A stretch of 32,686 nt of DNA, from positions 2,659 through 35,344 of the forward strand of contig JALQWO010000003.1 of assembly GCA_023258655.1 (NCBI GenBank). The letters are read 5' to 3'. The notes beneath the pieces are model-generated. The model was given only the letters and a program-made list of their open reading frames with translations. It had not been told where the DNA came from and ran no database searches. The translations under genes and the position numbers were made by a program. This document shows, one piece after another, positions 25,161 to 32,686 of the stretch (position 1 is its first letter; each line of letters starts with the position of its first letter). Origin of the DNA: Bacteroidia bacterium. GTDB taxonomy: Bacteria > Bacteroidota > Bacteroidia > NS11-12g > UBA955.

Positions 25161-26669
25161 TCAATCTTTTAGCTTGAACCCCAAGGGCAACAGCATTTTC
25201 TTGACCATGCTGTAAACATCTTCGCTCAGTCTAAATCGCAGTATGACAAACAATGTTGACCCCATCAAAACCAGGGTTTTTAGGCTAGCGGCGAGAAGGA
25301 CGTGGGTTCCGCTTGACAGTACCCAACAGTGATTCAGCAGAAACACAAGACCAAAGAGTAACACGCTTAGAAGCACCCCACGGGTGATGGGCTGCATTCC
25401 ATAAACACCGTAAATGAGGATGGCCATGACGATGCCTGATGCCAGCCATACCCCCCCAGTGGCCAACGCCGCACCGTTGATACCGTAAATGGGAATCAGG
25501 TATTGATTGAGCAAAACCCCCACCACAATGGAAATACCATTGATCAACAACGACAAATAATACCGCTTAGAGAAAATCAACATCGCCGAAGAATTGCCTT
25601 GCAACAACACGCACAACTTGCCAATCCCCAGGTAAAAAACGGCCCACTTCCCTGTTTCATACAACTTCCCATTGGGCATGTAGTGGTAAAACACATCGAT
25701 ATTAATCCAAATCAAAAGGAGTGCAAGTGCCCCCAAGATAAACTGATTGAGACTGGTCTTTTGGTACAACCTTTCTATTTCTGCTCGATCGCCCACATGA
25801 ATGGCTTCCGACAATTTTGGATTGGCAATCTGAAGTATGCTACGGGTAGGTATTTCTATCAAGACAGCCATATTCACTGCGATGGCATAGATGCCTGTAT
25901 CCGCGGACCCTTTCATGGAACTTACCATCAAAAAGTCCATGCGTTGCAACACCAACATGGCCACATAGGTCAGAAACAAGTATCCGGTATATCGATAAAA
26001 CTCACTTTTGAGTCCTTCCTGCTCGCGAACAAACTGCATATCGGGCTTGAAACTGAGCGATGTTTTCCGCAAGAGATAAGACACATTGAGCAACATAACC
26101 ACCCCATAAACGGCCGAGATGGAATACATGGTTTGGTCAAAATCTACTACACCAATATAGTAACACCAGCCCAAGAGTCCCAGCAGGATGCGTACCACAT
26201 TCTCCCGCAAAAAGGAAGAATACACGATGTTGCCAAGTGCCGCCAAAAAAATCTCAAAAACCGTGTTGAAAACGAAGAAAAAGACAAATGGAATCAGCCA
26301 ATAATAATAAGGCAGAAAATCTGCACTGTTCTCAATGAGGTATGTCACCACCCATGGCTGTCCCCACAAAAGGAGCATGGTAACGAGCAAAAATCCCAAA
26401 ATGGGAATGACCAACAACCAGAATCCCGCTCCGTGATGCCCCCCATCATTCTTGAATCGAGGAAAGAACTTCCAAATTGAATATCCCGTACCCAATTGCG
26501 CCACACCAGCCAGCAAAGCCCCCATTTCTATAAACAGCCTAAAGACCCCATTTTCACTGGCAGTAAACACCAACGGAAAGAGATAAAATGTGGTAAATAA
26601 TCCCACAACACTTCCACTATAGTTAACAATGGAAGCCCAAAAACTATTCTTGGCAATTACCCCGGACAT
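25161..26669 (-). CDS. Wzx-like polysaccharide flippase
   Basis: A 502-residue inner-membrane protein with 12-14 hydrophobic segments and the general look of the MATE/MVF polysaccharide-export family (N-terminal NSFWASIVNYSGSVVGLFTTF, later FPRF and RMDFLMVSSMKGSADTGIYAIA). Such proteins move lipid-linked oligosaccharides across the membrane. Start candidates are GTG 26675, ATG 26672 and ATG 26669; ATG 26669 is chosen because it lies 5 nt from a perfect -7 box that overlaps the GTG. It converges on the nonulosonate operon (17 nt between stops), and may export a glycan that carries that sugar. Confidence 0.87.
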   Translation of the reverse strand: MSGVIAKNSFWASIVNYSGSVVGLFTTFYLFPLVFTASENGVFRLFIEMGALLAGVAQLGTGYSIWKFFPRFKNDGGHHGAGFWLLVIPILGFLLVTMLLLWGQPWVVTYLIENSADFLPYYYWLIPFVFFFVFNTVFEIFLAALGNIVYSSFLRENVVRILLGLLGWCYYIGVVDFDQTMYSISAVYGVVMLLNVSYLLRKTSLSFKPDMQFVREQEGLKSEFYRYTGYLFLTYVAMLVLQRMDFLMVSSMKGSADTGIYAIAVNMAVLIEIPTRSILQIANPKLSEAIHVGDRAEIERLYQKTSLNQFILGALALLLIWINIDVFYHYMPNGKLYETGKWAVFYLGIGKLCVLLQGNSSAMLIFSKRYYLSLLINGISIVVGVLLNQYLIPIYGINGAALATGGVWLASGIVMAILIYGVYGMQPITRGVLLSVLLFGLVFLLNHCWVLSSGTHVLLAASLKTLVLMGSTLFVILRFRLSEDVYSMVKKMLLPLGFKLKD

Positions 26670-26674
26670 CATCA

Positions 26675-26682
26675 CAAAGGTA
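26675..26682 (-). promoter_or_regulatory. -7 promoter box of the flippase gene (TACCTTTG)
   Basis: A perfect TAnnTTTG match on the minus strand, 5 nt before ATG 26669 (2 nt before ATG 26672). Same 8-mer as in the nonulosonate operon promoter at 21865. Confidence 0.55.
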
Positions 26683-26796
26683 ATGTTGCTGTCAATACTT
26701 TCGCTTTTTAGACAAAATCAATCGCTGGGAAATTGGAATTGAGGGCGAAATGGTGTTAATTCGCTTTTCAACTATTTAGAACAATTAATAAACCCT

Positions 26797-27735
26797 ATGA
26801 AAAAATTACTTCTATTGGCCGTTGTTGCTGCAAGTTTTGCAGGAATAATGCAGAGCTGTAAGCCCGACAATCCAGATGGTGGAAACGGCGGCGCTTCTTT
26901 GTCAGTGACCAACAAGCAGCGTTCATTCGTTGTGTATCACACTGCTACTTGGTGTGGTCCTTGTGGTCTGTACGCCATGCCTGAGTTCAAAAAATTGGTA
27001 ACCAACGCCAACCCTGACAACATCGTGGCTGTGGATTACCATTCTTCAAACTCTTCTAAGTTGGTTCCTTTGTGGATGAAGCCCAACAACGACACTTTGT
27101 TCATCGCACCTTTCGCATTCGAGTTGTTGACCACCGTGTCTAACATCAACACTTCTGGACAGTACTCTATCCCAACCTTTTGGTTGAATAACTCTTTGTT
27201 GGGAACTAGCACTGTGAAGTCTACCGACATCGAGAATGCTTCTGTTAGCGCAAACCAAATTGCCACTGAAGTGGGTGTTGCTGCGAGCGCTACTGCTAGC
27301 GGACAAACTTTGAACATCAAATACAAGTTGAAGGCATTTGCTCCTGAAGCGGGTGACTACTATGTATCAGTGTTCGTTGTAGAAAAGAAAGTTAACTGCT
27401 TACAGACTGTATCAGGTGCTGGTGATGTTGCCACAGACCACGAGCACGTAATCCGTGCTTCTGCTCAAGCCGATGCTTCTGGTAAGCCTGTAGCTTTCTC
27501 GACCTCTGCTATCATGAGCAGCCCTGCTGCCAACGCAGAAGTTGAAAAGTCACTTTCTTGGACTTACAGCGCAATTCCTCAAGCCGTAAAAGACAAATAT
27601 GCTACTTTCGGTTTGCCTTGGTGGAGCTGGAACCCTGCCAACACAGGTGTGGTTGTAGCTGTTTGGAGAAAAGTTACCGACAACCCTACAAAGCCTTGGT
27701 TCTTGATCAATGCTACTTGGGCTGACGTGAAATAA
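26797..27735 (+). CDS. Omp28-related thioredoxin-like lipoprotein (CGPC)
   Basis: A 312-residue exported lipoprotein. The signal ends at IMQSC with the lipid Cys21, followed by a Gly/Asp/Pro-rich linker, then a thioredoxin-like domain starting near residue 40 with TWCGPCG (Cys53, Cys56). The later beta-rich part (about 165-312) resembles Omp28-type outer-membrane-associated proteins of Bacteroidetes. The redox motif suggests a periplasmic or cell-surface disulfide role. Codon use is distinct: mostly GCT, TCT, ACT, CCT and GTT, whereas neighbours favour C-ending codons. This is typical of very highly expressed genes. It stands alone, closed by a strong terminator. No clear TAnnTTTG box was found before it. 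Confidence 0.85.
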   Translation: MKKLLLLAVVAASFAGIMQSCKPDNPDGGNGGASLSVTNKQRSFVVYHTATWCGPCGLYAMPEFKKLVTNANPDNIVAVDYHSSNSSKLVPLWMKPNNDTLFIAPFAFELLTTVSNINTSGQYSIPTFWLNNSLLGTSTVKSTDIENASVSANQIATEVGVAASATASGQTLNIKYKLKAFAPEAGDYYVSVFVVEKKVNCLQTVSGAGDVATDHEHVIRASAQADASGKPVAFSTSAIMSSPAANAEVEKSLSWTYSAIPQAVKDKYATFGLPWWSWNPANTGVVVAVWRKVTDNPTKPWFLINATWADVK

Positions 27736-27755
27736 TTTCACCGATAAAAACCTTT

Positions 27756-27796
27756 AAAAAGAGAGGGCCTCGTCTGCGACGAGGCCCTCTCTTTTT
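27756..27796. terminator. Bidirectional intrinsic terminator after the Omp28-like gene
   Basis: A perfect 19-bp stem with arms AAAAAGAGAGGGCCTCGTC (27756-27774) and GACGAGGCCCTCTCTTTTT (27778-27796) and loop TGC. A-rich and T-rich flanks allow termination on both strands, serving also the convergent enoyl-CoA hydratase gene. Its core is a near copy of the hairpin at 11827-11855. Confidence 0.92.
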
Positions 27797-27867
27797 ATTT
27801 CATACAAACCATCAATCAGGACAGGACATACAGCCCAACGCCACTAAACCATTGGCACTGGAATCGT

Positions 27868-28647
27868 TTATTTTCCTTTGAAATCTGCTTTGCGCTTTTC
27901 CACGAATGCCGCCATTCCCTCTTTCTGATCTTCTGTGGCAAACAACATATAGAAATTCTTGCGCTCAAAATACAACCCTTCCTGCAAGTGACTATCGAAC
28001 GCCTTTAACACACTCTCCTTGGCCATTTGCACTGCGATGGGCGACTTACCCGCTATGTCAGAAGCCAACTTGATCGCCTCATCCAAATACAATTCTACAG
28101 GCACGATTTTATTGATCAACCCGGCTGCCTTCGCCTCCTCCGCCGTGATAAACTTTCCTGTCAACACCATCTCCATCGCCCTTACCTTACCAACAGCACG
28201 CGTCAATCGCTGTGTTCCACCCGCACCTGGCATCACGCCGATGTTGATTTCGGGCTGACCAAATTGCGCCGTTTCACTGGCCACAATCATATCGCAGAGC
28301 ATACACAACTCACAACCGCCACCCAAGGCAAAGCCCGATACCGCAGCCACAATGGGTTTCTTTGTTTTGCGAATGCTATCCCAAGTACTGAACTGATCGA
28401 TTTTCAACATATCGATGGCCGTTCTTCCTGCCATCTGTTTGATATCAGCACCCGCTGCAAAAGCCCGCTCATTGCCAGTAATCACAATGGCTCTCACCGA
28501 ATCGTCGTTGTCTAAAACCTGCAACGCATCGCGAATCTCTCCCATCAACTGCAAATTGAGCGCATTCAATTCTTTCGGACGGTTCAACTGAATCTTCGCA
28601 ACGTAAGGAGCCACTTGGGCATCCACCAAAATAAATTCGTACGACAT
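27868..28647 (-). CDS. Enoyl-CoA hydratase (crotonase family)
   Basis: A 259-residue crotonase-fold enzyme; it likely adds water to short-chain trans-2-enoyl-CoA in fatty-acid or amino-acid breakdown. Both catalytic glutamates are present: Glu113 in GGGCELCM and Glu133 in GQPEINIGVMPG. The oxyanion-hole segments are AFAAGADIK (62-70) and ALGGGCE (107-113), and GAGGTQRL follows. Length matches mitochondrial-type enoyl-CoA hydratases. It is the last gene of a three-gene minus-strand run, 19 nt after the PAP2 gene, without an obvious metabolic link to it. Confidence 0.92.
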   Translation of the reverse strand: MSYEFILVDAQVAPYVAKIQLNRPKELNALNLQLMGEIRDALQVLDNDDSVRAIVITGNERAFAAGADIKQMAGRTAIDMLKIDQFSTWDSIRKTKKPIVAAVSGFALGGGCELCMLCDMIVASETAQFGQPEINIGVMPGAGGTQRLTRAVGKVRAMEMVLTGKFITAEEAKAAGLINKIVPVELYLDEAIKLASDIAGKSPIAVQMAKESVLKAFDSHLQEGLYFERKNFYMLFATEDQKEGMAAFVEKRKADFKGK

Positions 28648-28666
28648 GTCGCGAAGTTACTAGTTT

Positions 28667-29239
28667 CTATTTGTTCATCACACCACGTGGAAGCAACTGC
28701 TTCTCAAAAACCCAAACCATGCACCATGCAATCCCCAATCCCAATAACGCACCGAAAAACACATCCCCCACATAATGCACTCCCAAATAGACCCGAGAAT
28801 AGGCAATGGCCGAGGCCAAATACATCAATCCCAAACGCCAACGACGGCCCAACCCCAACAGGGTCATGGCTGTGGCAAACACGGCAAATGCATTGGCGGC
28901 GTGACTGCTCACAAAACCAAATCTACTCCCCGGAGGCCCATCTGGAAGGCGAGGGTTTAACGATTGCTCAAAGGCTGGTCTCACCCTTGCAAAGCCGGGT
29001 TTGAGAATGCGCGAACTGATACTATCGGCCAAACCAAAAGAAGCCAGAGTTAGCAAAATAGGCATCCAACAAGCCTTGCCAAATCGCTTGACAAACAGCA
29101 TCAAAAACAAAAGATATAAAGGCACAAATGCCCATTTACTGCTCAAAAAAATCATCAGTCGATCCATGGCAGGGAACGCCCAACGCTGATTGATCAGCAC
29201 AAACAGATCACGGTCGATAAAATCCAACAGAAACAACAT
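28667..29239 (-). CDS. PAP2-family membrane phosphatase
   Basis: A 190-residue membrane protein with about five hydrophobic segments and the three PAP2 motifs: KPGFARVRP (K-x6-RP), FVSSHAAN (the usual PSGH appears as SSHA, with the His kept), and SRVYLGVHYVGD (SR-x5-H-x3-D). Family members remove phosphate from lipids such as undecaprenyl pyrophosphate or phosphatidic acid at the membrane. ATG at 29239 is preferred to the TTG at 29242. It starts 12 nt after the methyltransferase gene. Confidence 0.9.
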   Translation of the reverse strand: MLFLLDFIDRDLFVLINQRWAFPAMDRLMIFLSSKWAFVPLYLLFLMLFVKRFGKACWMPILLTLASFGLADSISSRILKPGFARVRPAFEQSLNPRLPDGPPGSRFGFVSSHAANAFAVFATAMTLLGLGRRWRLGLMYLASAIAYSRVYLGVHYVGDVFFGALLGLGIAWCMVWVFEKQLLPRGVMNK

Positions 29240-29251
29240 CAATGGCGAAGA

Positions 29252-29977
29252 TCAACTTTTCTGGGAAATCACCACAATGCGCGGCGAAGTTTTCGCTTCA
29301 AACACACCCAATTGGTCGTCGCCAAAAACATCCAACACTTGCAATCCCGCCTGAACATGCAGTTGCAATAGCGTTTCACTATCGAATATTCTCACTTGCT
29401 CTTGAAATACATGGGTTTTGTCGCCATCCGTCACCACGATGTCTTTAATGATATGGCTTTCTGTGCGATGTTTTCTCGTTTTGAATCCATAGCCACCGCG
29501 CTCCAAAGTTGCCACTTGTGGCAAATCGTCGAGCACCGAAGCTGCGTTCAAATAATCTTGTACCACATAACCTCCCGGCTTGCAGGCCGCTGCCATGTTC
29601 CTCAAAACTTGAGCATCCTCGGCGGGATCGTCGAAGTACCCAAAGGACGTGAAAACATTGAAAACTGCATCCATGCCGGAAACGGGAAAGGGCTGTCGCA
29701 TATCATGAACCAAAAACTCAGCCCCTTCAACACCCAGACCATTGGCGATACCGACGCTGTTCTCGCTCAAATCAAATCCGCAAACGCGCAAACCACGGGC
29801 GGCCAAATGTGCACTGTGCCTACCTTTGCCACAAGCCACATCCAATACATTCATCCCAGAATCGAGCTTCAAATGCGCCAACAATCGATCAATAAATGCC
29901 GCAGCATCAGCATCATTGCGATGCTGGTAAAGGGCGTGATAGTAAGACGTATCAAACCAAGATTCAAACCATTTCAT
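29252..29977 (-). CDS. SAM-dependent class I methyltransferase
   Basis: A 241-residue methyltransferase. The SAM motif NVLDVACGKGRHSAHLA lies at about 43-59, with GFDLSENSV as the acidic loop of motif II and AACKPGGYVVQDYLN as a later motif. The N-terminus (MKWFESWFDTSYYHALYQHR) is typical of a Bacteroidetes cytoplasmic methyltransferase group whose substrate I do not know. ATG 29977 is chosen over ATG 30022 since the extra 15 codons include a promoter box and do not resemble the family start. It leads a run with PAP2 and enoyl-CoA hydratase genes. Confidence 0.85.
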   Translation of the reverse strand: MKWFESWFDTSYYHALYQHRNDADAAAFIDRLLAHLKLDSGMNVLDVACGKGRHSAHLAARGLRVCGFDLSENSVGIANGLGVEGAEFLVHDMRQPFPVSGMDAVFNVFTSFGYFDDPAEDAQVLRNMAAACKPGGYVVQDYLNAASVLDDLPQVATLERGGYGFKTRKHRTESHIIKDIVVTDGDKTHVFQEQVRIFDSETLLQLHVQAGLQVLDVFGDDQLGVFEAKTSPRIVVISQKS

Positions 29978-29998
29978 ACCCACATTCAAAATATTTAT

Positions 29999-30006
29999 CA
30001 AAGGTA
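29999..30006 (-). promoter_or_regulatory. -7 promoter box of the methyltransferase gene (TACCTTTG)
   Basis: A perfect TAnnTTTG match on the minus strand, 21 nt before the ATG at 29977, giving a leader of about 15 nt. It lies in the 72-nt divergent gap shared with the ECF sigma gene. Confidence 0.5.
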
Positions 30007-30049
30007 ATGTAACTTTAGGCATCCCTTTCGCGTATTAACAAACAGCTGC

Positions 30050-30541
30050 ATGACGGTATCGGAATATAACAAGTGCGTGGATCTCCACAGCAGTGCGGTT
30101 TTCCGATTCGCGCTCAAACAGTTACGCAACCCCGATGACGCGAAAGAAATTGTACAAATAACCTTCGAAAAACTTTGGATGAAACGCAACACAGTTAACA
30201 TCGATACCGCCAAGAGCTATCTGTTCACAACGGCCTATCACAGCATGGTGGACACTTGGCGCGGACAAAAACCCACAGAAGACATTGACAATTTGTCACC
30301 CGCAAAACACCCCACCACCGAAGCTTCAGCGTACACCGGTTTGATGGAATCCTTGGAAAAAGCCCTGGAAGAAATCAGCCAAATTCAACGGACTGTGATT
30401 TTGTTGCGCGATTATGAAGGCTATTCTTATTCAGAAATTGGGGAAATCACCGGCCTCAATGAAGCCCAAGTCAAAGTAAACATTTTTCGCGGGCGTCAAG
30501 CACTCAAAGAAATCATTGGCAACCCAAACAACCTCATTTAA
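30050..30541 (+). CDS. ECF-type sigma-70 factor
   Basis: A 163-residue extracytoplasmic-function sigma factor. Region 2 (about 10-75) shows FRFALKQLRNPDDAKEIVQITFEKLW and AKSYLFTTAYHSMVDTWR. Region 4 (about 105-155) shows LEEISQIQRTVILLRDYEG and the helix-turn-helix YSYSEIGEITGLNEAQVKVNIFRGRQAL. There is no region 3, as expected. It is followed after 5 nt by a gene for a one-helix membrane protein, the usual arrangement of an ECF factor with its anti-sigma factor. Confidence 0.92.
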   Translation: MTVSEYNKCVDLHSSAVFRFALKQLRNPDDAKEIVQITFEKLWMKRNTVNIDTAKSYLFTTAYHSMVDTWRGQKPTEDIDNLSPAKHPTTEASAYTGLMESLEKALEEISQIQRTVILLRDYEGYSYSEIGEITGLNEAQVKVNIFRGRQALKEIIGNPNNLI

Positions 30542-30546
30542 ACACC

Positions 30547-31398
30547 ATGGAACCATCGAAAATCTCCGAAGAGCAAGAATGGCAATTGTTTGAATTGTTG
30601 GAAGGCAACCTATCTGAATTTGCCGCAGCGGAATTACACCGAACACTGCAGCATGATGCAACACTCAAGGCACATTACAACGCTTTGGCCCAAACCTATT
30701 TGAAACCCAGCATCACCCATTACCCCGATGCCCCTTCCTTGAAAAAGCAGCATGTAAACCGCAAGGTTCTATTCTATGTATCTTTTTCAGCCGCAGCCGC
30801 ATTGGCCATACTCTGGATTTTCCGTCCAACCGTTTCTACACACATCCAGACCCCTCATAACATCGCTACGCATGCTGCCAACCCGTCCTCCGATAAATCC
30901 ACGCCCAGAACCTCCGAATCTCAACCTTGGACCGTAGATCACGATCGCCAAGAAAACAAAAAAGGTCGCGCAATATTGGCACAGCTTTCAGAATCGACCC
31001 AAAATGGAAATTTGGCAGGCCTAAAACCGGAGGAGCACAACGAAAACGGGGTACATCCCTTGATTTTGGCCACAGAACCCATTCGTAAAGTTAAGAATGT
31101 CAACGACAGCAGCTTCCGAAGAGGCACTGAAATATTGGCCACACAAAACAACGCCAACACCAGCAACAAACCGATTACTCACGAGGAGATCCAAACAGCC
31201 ATCGCCCAGCGCACACCCAAAACCAAAAAAGAATTGTTGAAATCCTTCTATCAGGACGCAAGAAGAATGGTCGAAAACGGTCATCTCCCCCATATCAACG
31301 TGAAAACAGTGAACAAAGACCAAGATTGGATACCTGAATTCCAAGTGGGACTCACCCTGGAAAACAACGTCATTTTAACCTCATTTAATCCCGAATAA
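30547..31398 (+). CDS. Putative anti-sigma factor, single-span membrane protein
   Basis: A 283-residue protein with a cytoplasmic N-terminal part (EEQEWQLFELLEGNLSEFAAAEL, 8-30) that resembles the anti-sigma start in Bacteroidetes, one membrane helix at about 74-92, and a roughly 190-residue periplasmic part with low-complexity, polar sequence (T/S/N/K rich). The last segment (LLKSFYQDARRMVENGHLP, then a short beta-like end) may be a folded domain. It was not matched to a named family. The role is inferred from its place between the sigma gene (5 nt upstream) and the barrel gene (10 nt downstream). Confidence 0.75.
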   Translation: MEPSKISEEQEWQLFELLEGNLSEFAAAELHRTLQHDATLKAHYNALAQTYLKPSITHYPDAPSLKKQHVNRKVLFYVSFSAAAALAILWIFRPTVSTHIQTPHNIATHAANPSSDKSTPRTSESQPWTVDHDRQENKKGRAILAQLSESTQNGNLAGLKPEEHNENGVHPLILATEPIRKVKNVNDSSFRRGTEILATQNNANTSNKPITHEEIQTAIAQRTPKTKKELLKSFYQDARRMVENGHLPHINVKTVNKDQDWIPEFQVGLTLENNVILTSFNPE

Positions 31399-31408
31399 TT
31401 CAAATCGT

Positions 31409-32329
31409 ATGATACAAAAAACCATCATCGCAACCCTGTTGGCCTTTCTCAGCGGAACACCCTTGCTGCGTTCCCAATCCATTGACACCGTCCATGTTGA
31501 CACCCTCCTTTCGGTCACCGATAGTCTGATCTCAGCGGTGATTGAGGAAATCAAAAAAGAAATCAAAGACGAAGCGGCGGAAATGAAAATCGACATCAAA
31601 GACGGCATGAACGACATTCACATTGAAATTATCGATCGCGACACCTATCACATCGTAAGACGGCCTCGCAAACCCAAAGCCACCATCGAAGAAACCAGAC
31701 AGTATTGGGGTTATAATTCCCAAATGACTGACCCAGGCAGTATGATAATCACACCCAATCAGTTGGGCGTTCAATCCAACTATTTGCCCGAATTGGACAA
31801 TGCGAAGAGTATCCATTTTGGAATCGAACAACTGTGGGGCTTTAACCTTATTCGAGGCAAAGTGCGGATTTTCACTGGGGTGCGCTACGACATACACAAC
31901 TACCGTTTTCAAAACGAGTTCACCCGAATCACAGAGAATCAACCCGAGTTTACCGCCATTCAAGTGGGTGGTCCACTGATTGATCCCATTCCCGTAGAAA
32001 AATCCAAATTGGTGGTAAACTACATCGGGGTACCCGTGGCCCTCGGATTCCAAGATCGTCCGGGCGACAATTCAAAATTTAGCGCCAAAGTGGGTGTGCA
32101 TACCGGATATAGGGTTAGAACCCACACAAAAATCAAAGAAACAGGAGGCAACGTAGAAAAACAGTTCGACGATTTCAATATGAATGACTTTTATATGTCG
32201 CCCTTCGTCAACATCAATTATGGCGATGTGGGACTCTACCTGCGTTACCCCATGACAGACCTATTCAAAAAAGACCAAGGGGCCAGCACCCAATCCTTAC
32301 AATTTGGCATCACGCTGAAGATGAGCTAA
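31409..32329 (+). CDS. Outer-membrane beta-barrel protein (PorT-like)
   Basis: A 306-residue exported protein. A signal peptide ends near residue 22 (LLRSQS). Residues about 35-70 form a highly charged, likely helical stretch (IEEIKKEIKDEAAEMKIDIK), unusual before a barrel. From about 105 the sequence alternates polar and hydrophobic residues with aromatic ends, as in PorT-type outer-membrane barrels of Bacteroidetes, and it closes with a short C-terminal strand (QFGITLKMS). As the last gene after a sigma and anti-sigma pair it may be the signal source or target of the regulator. Confidence 0.8.
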   Translation: MIQKTIIATLLAFLSGTPLLRSQSIDTVHVDTLLSVTDSLISAVIEEIKKEIKDEAAEMKIDIKDGMNDIHIEIIDRDTYHIVRRPRKPKATIEETRQYWGYNSQMTDPGSMIITPNQLGVQSNYLPELDNAKSIHFGIEQLWGFNLIRGKVRIFTGVRYDIHNYRFQNEFTRITENQPEFTAIQVGGPLIDPIPVEKSKLVVNYIGVPVALGFQDRPGDNSKFSAKVGVHTGYRVRTHTKIKETGGNVEKQFDDFNMNDFYMSPFVNINYGDVGLYLRYPMTDLFKKDQGASTQSLQFGITLKMS

Positions 32330-32370
32330 GACATTCCACATAGGCTATTTATGTTGGTTTAACCGATCAG

Positions 32371-32396
32371 AGCCCCGTCGATGACGGGGCTTTTTT
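32371..32396 (+). terminator. Intrinsic terminator after the ECF operon
   Basis: A perfect 9-bp stem with arms AGCCCCGTC (32371-32379) and GACGGGGCT (32383-32391), loop GAT, followed by a T-run. It ends the sigma/anti-sigma/barrel operon. Confidence 0.92.
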
Positions 32397-32420
32397 CGTG
32401 AAACACCCGCGCGTTTTTCG

Positions 32421-32428
32421 TATCTTTG
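32421..32428 (+). promoter_or_regulatory. -7 promoter box of menB (TATCTTTG)
   Basis: A perfect TAnnTTTG match, 17 nt before the menB ATG, just after the preceding terminator. Leader length would be about 10-12 nt. Confidence 0.55.
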
Positions 32429-32445
32429 CAGTAATCAAAAAAGCC

Positions 32446-32686
32446 ATGAGTCAACGTCAATGGACCCCCATCAAAACCTACTCTGACATCCTGTTTGAAC
32501 AGCACGGAAACATCGCCAAAGTCAGCATCAACCGCCCCGAAGTGTACAATGCCTTCCGTCCACAAACGGTCATGGATATGCTCGATGCCTTTGATGTGTG
32601 TCGCGAACGGGCCGACATCGGCGTGGTCATCCTCACCGGTGTGGGAGACAAAGCCTTCTGTTCAGGCGGGGATCAAAATGTAAAAG
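32446..32686 (+). CDS. menB: MenB, 1,4-dihydroxy-2-naphthoyl-CoA synthase (N-terminal part, cut by window edge)
   Basis: The first 80 residues of a crotonase-fold protein are visible. INRPEVYNAFRPQTVMDML and ILTGVGDKAFCSGGDQ match MenB, which closes the naphthoate ring in menaquinone synthesis. The FRPQTV and FCSGGDQ wordings separate it from generic enoyl-CoA hydratases such as the one at 27868-28647. The rest lies beyond the window. Confidence 0.92.
   Translation, partial: MSQRQWTPIKTYSDILFEQHGNIAKVSINRPEVYNAFRPQTVMDMLDAFDVCRERADIGVVILTGVGDKAFCSGGDQNVK

Noticed and set aside
25503..26480. 325-codon plus-strand open frame opposite the flippase gene
   Set aside because: His- and Gln-rich composition typical of the reverse complement of a membrane protein gene; no domain or start signal.
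28667..29239. PAP2 motif SSHA in place of PSGH as a sign of inactivity
   Set aside because: The catalytic His and the other two motifs are intact, and as far as I know this wording occurs in Bacteroidetes PAP2 proteins.

Overview
This window looks like a stretch of core chromosome from a member of the Bacteroidetes (Bacteroidota). The evidence is a short principal sigma factor without region 1.1, two proteins with type IX secretion (T9SS) C-terminal sorting domains, repeated TAnnTTTG promoter boxes, a ParE-type topoisomerase subunit of Bacteroidetes style, and many small lipoproteins and outer-membrane proteins. Genus cannot be fixed from the sequence alone. No tRNA, rRNA, CRISPR array, insertion sequence or phage gene was seen, and no gene-free stretch exceeds about 160 bases.

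Layout. 1-1830 (minus): molybdenum-cofactor genes moeA (cut by the window edge) and moaA, preceded by an overlapping lipoprotein gene. 1903-5295 (plus): parE and a large unrecognised membrane protein. 5296-6890 (minus): ahcY and a 49-residue lipoprotein. 6958-11793 (plus): a DedA protein, aroE, an iron(II) uptake operon feoAB with a candidate iron-responsive operator, and the principal sigma factor rpoD. A strong hairpin separates rpoD from the next block. 11894-21808 (minus): a 1502-residue multi-PKD secreted adhesin-like protein, mnmA, a von Willebrand-like membrane protein, a small T9SS cargo protein, a YjjG-like HAD nucleotidase and adk.

21879-25144 (plus) is the most interesting block: an SpsF-like cytidylyltransferase, a NeuB-family nonulosonate synthase with SAF domain, a KdsC-like phosphatase and a protein with an ANGPS motif resembling GT42/DUF115 glycosyltransferases. 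They are tightly packed and together read as a compact route for making, activating and possibly transferring a nonulosonic (sialic-acid-like or KDN-like) sugar. A Wzx-like flippase converges on this block at 25161-26669. 26797-27735 is an Omp28-like CGPC lipoprotein with unusual codon use, closed by a 19-bp hairpin terminator. 27868-29977 (minus) holds a methyltransferase, a PAP2 phosphatase and an enoyl-CoA hydratase. 30050-32329 (plus) is an ECF sigma factor, a putative membrane anti-sigma partner and an outer-membrane barrel. The window ends inside menB.

Two signals cross gene boundaries. First, at least six genes have a TAnnTTTG box only 5-6 nt before the start codon, which predicts leaderless or nearly leaderless mRNAs. 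Second, three intergenic hairpins share the apex CGTC-NNN-GACG, and two of them are near copies of each other, suggesting a dispersed terminator family.
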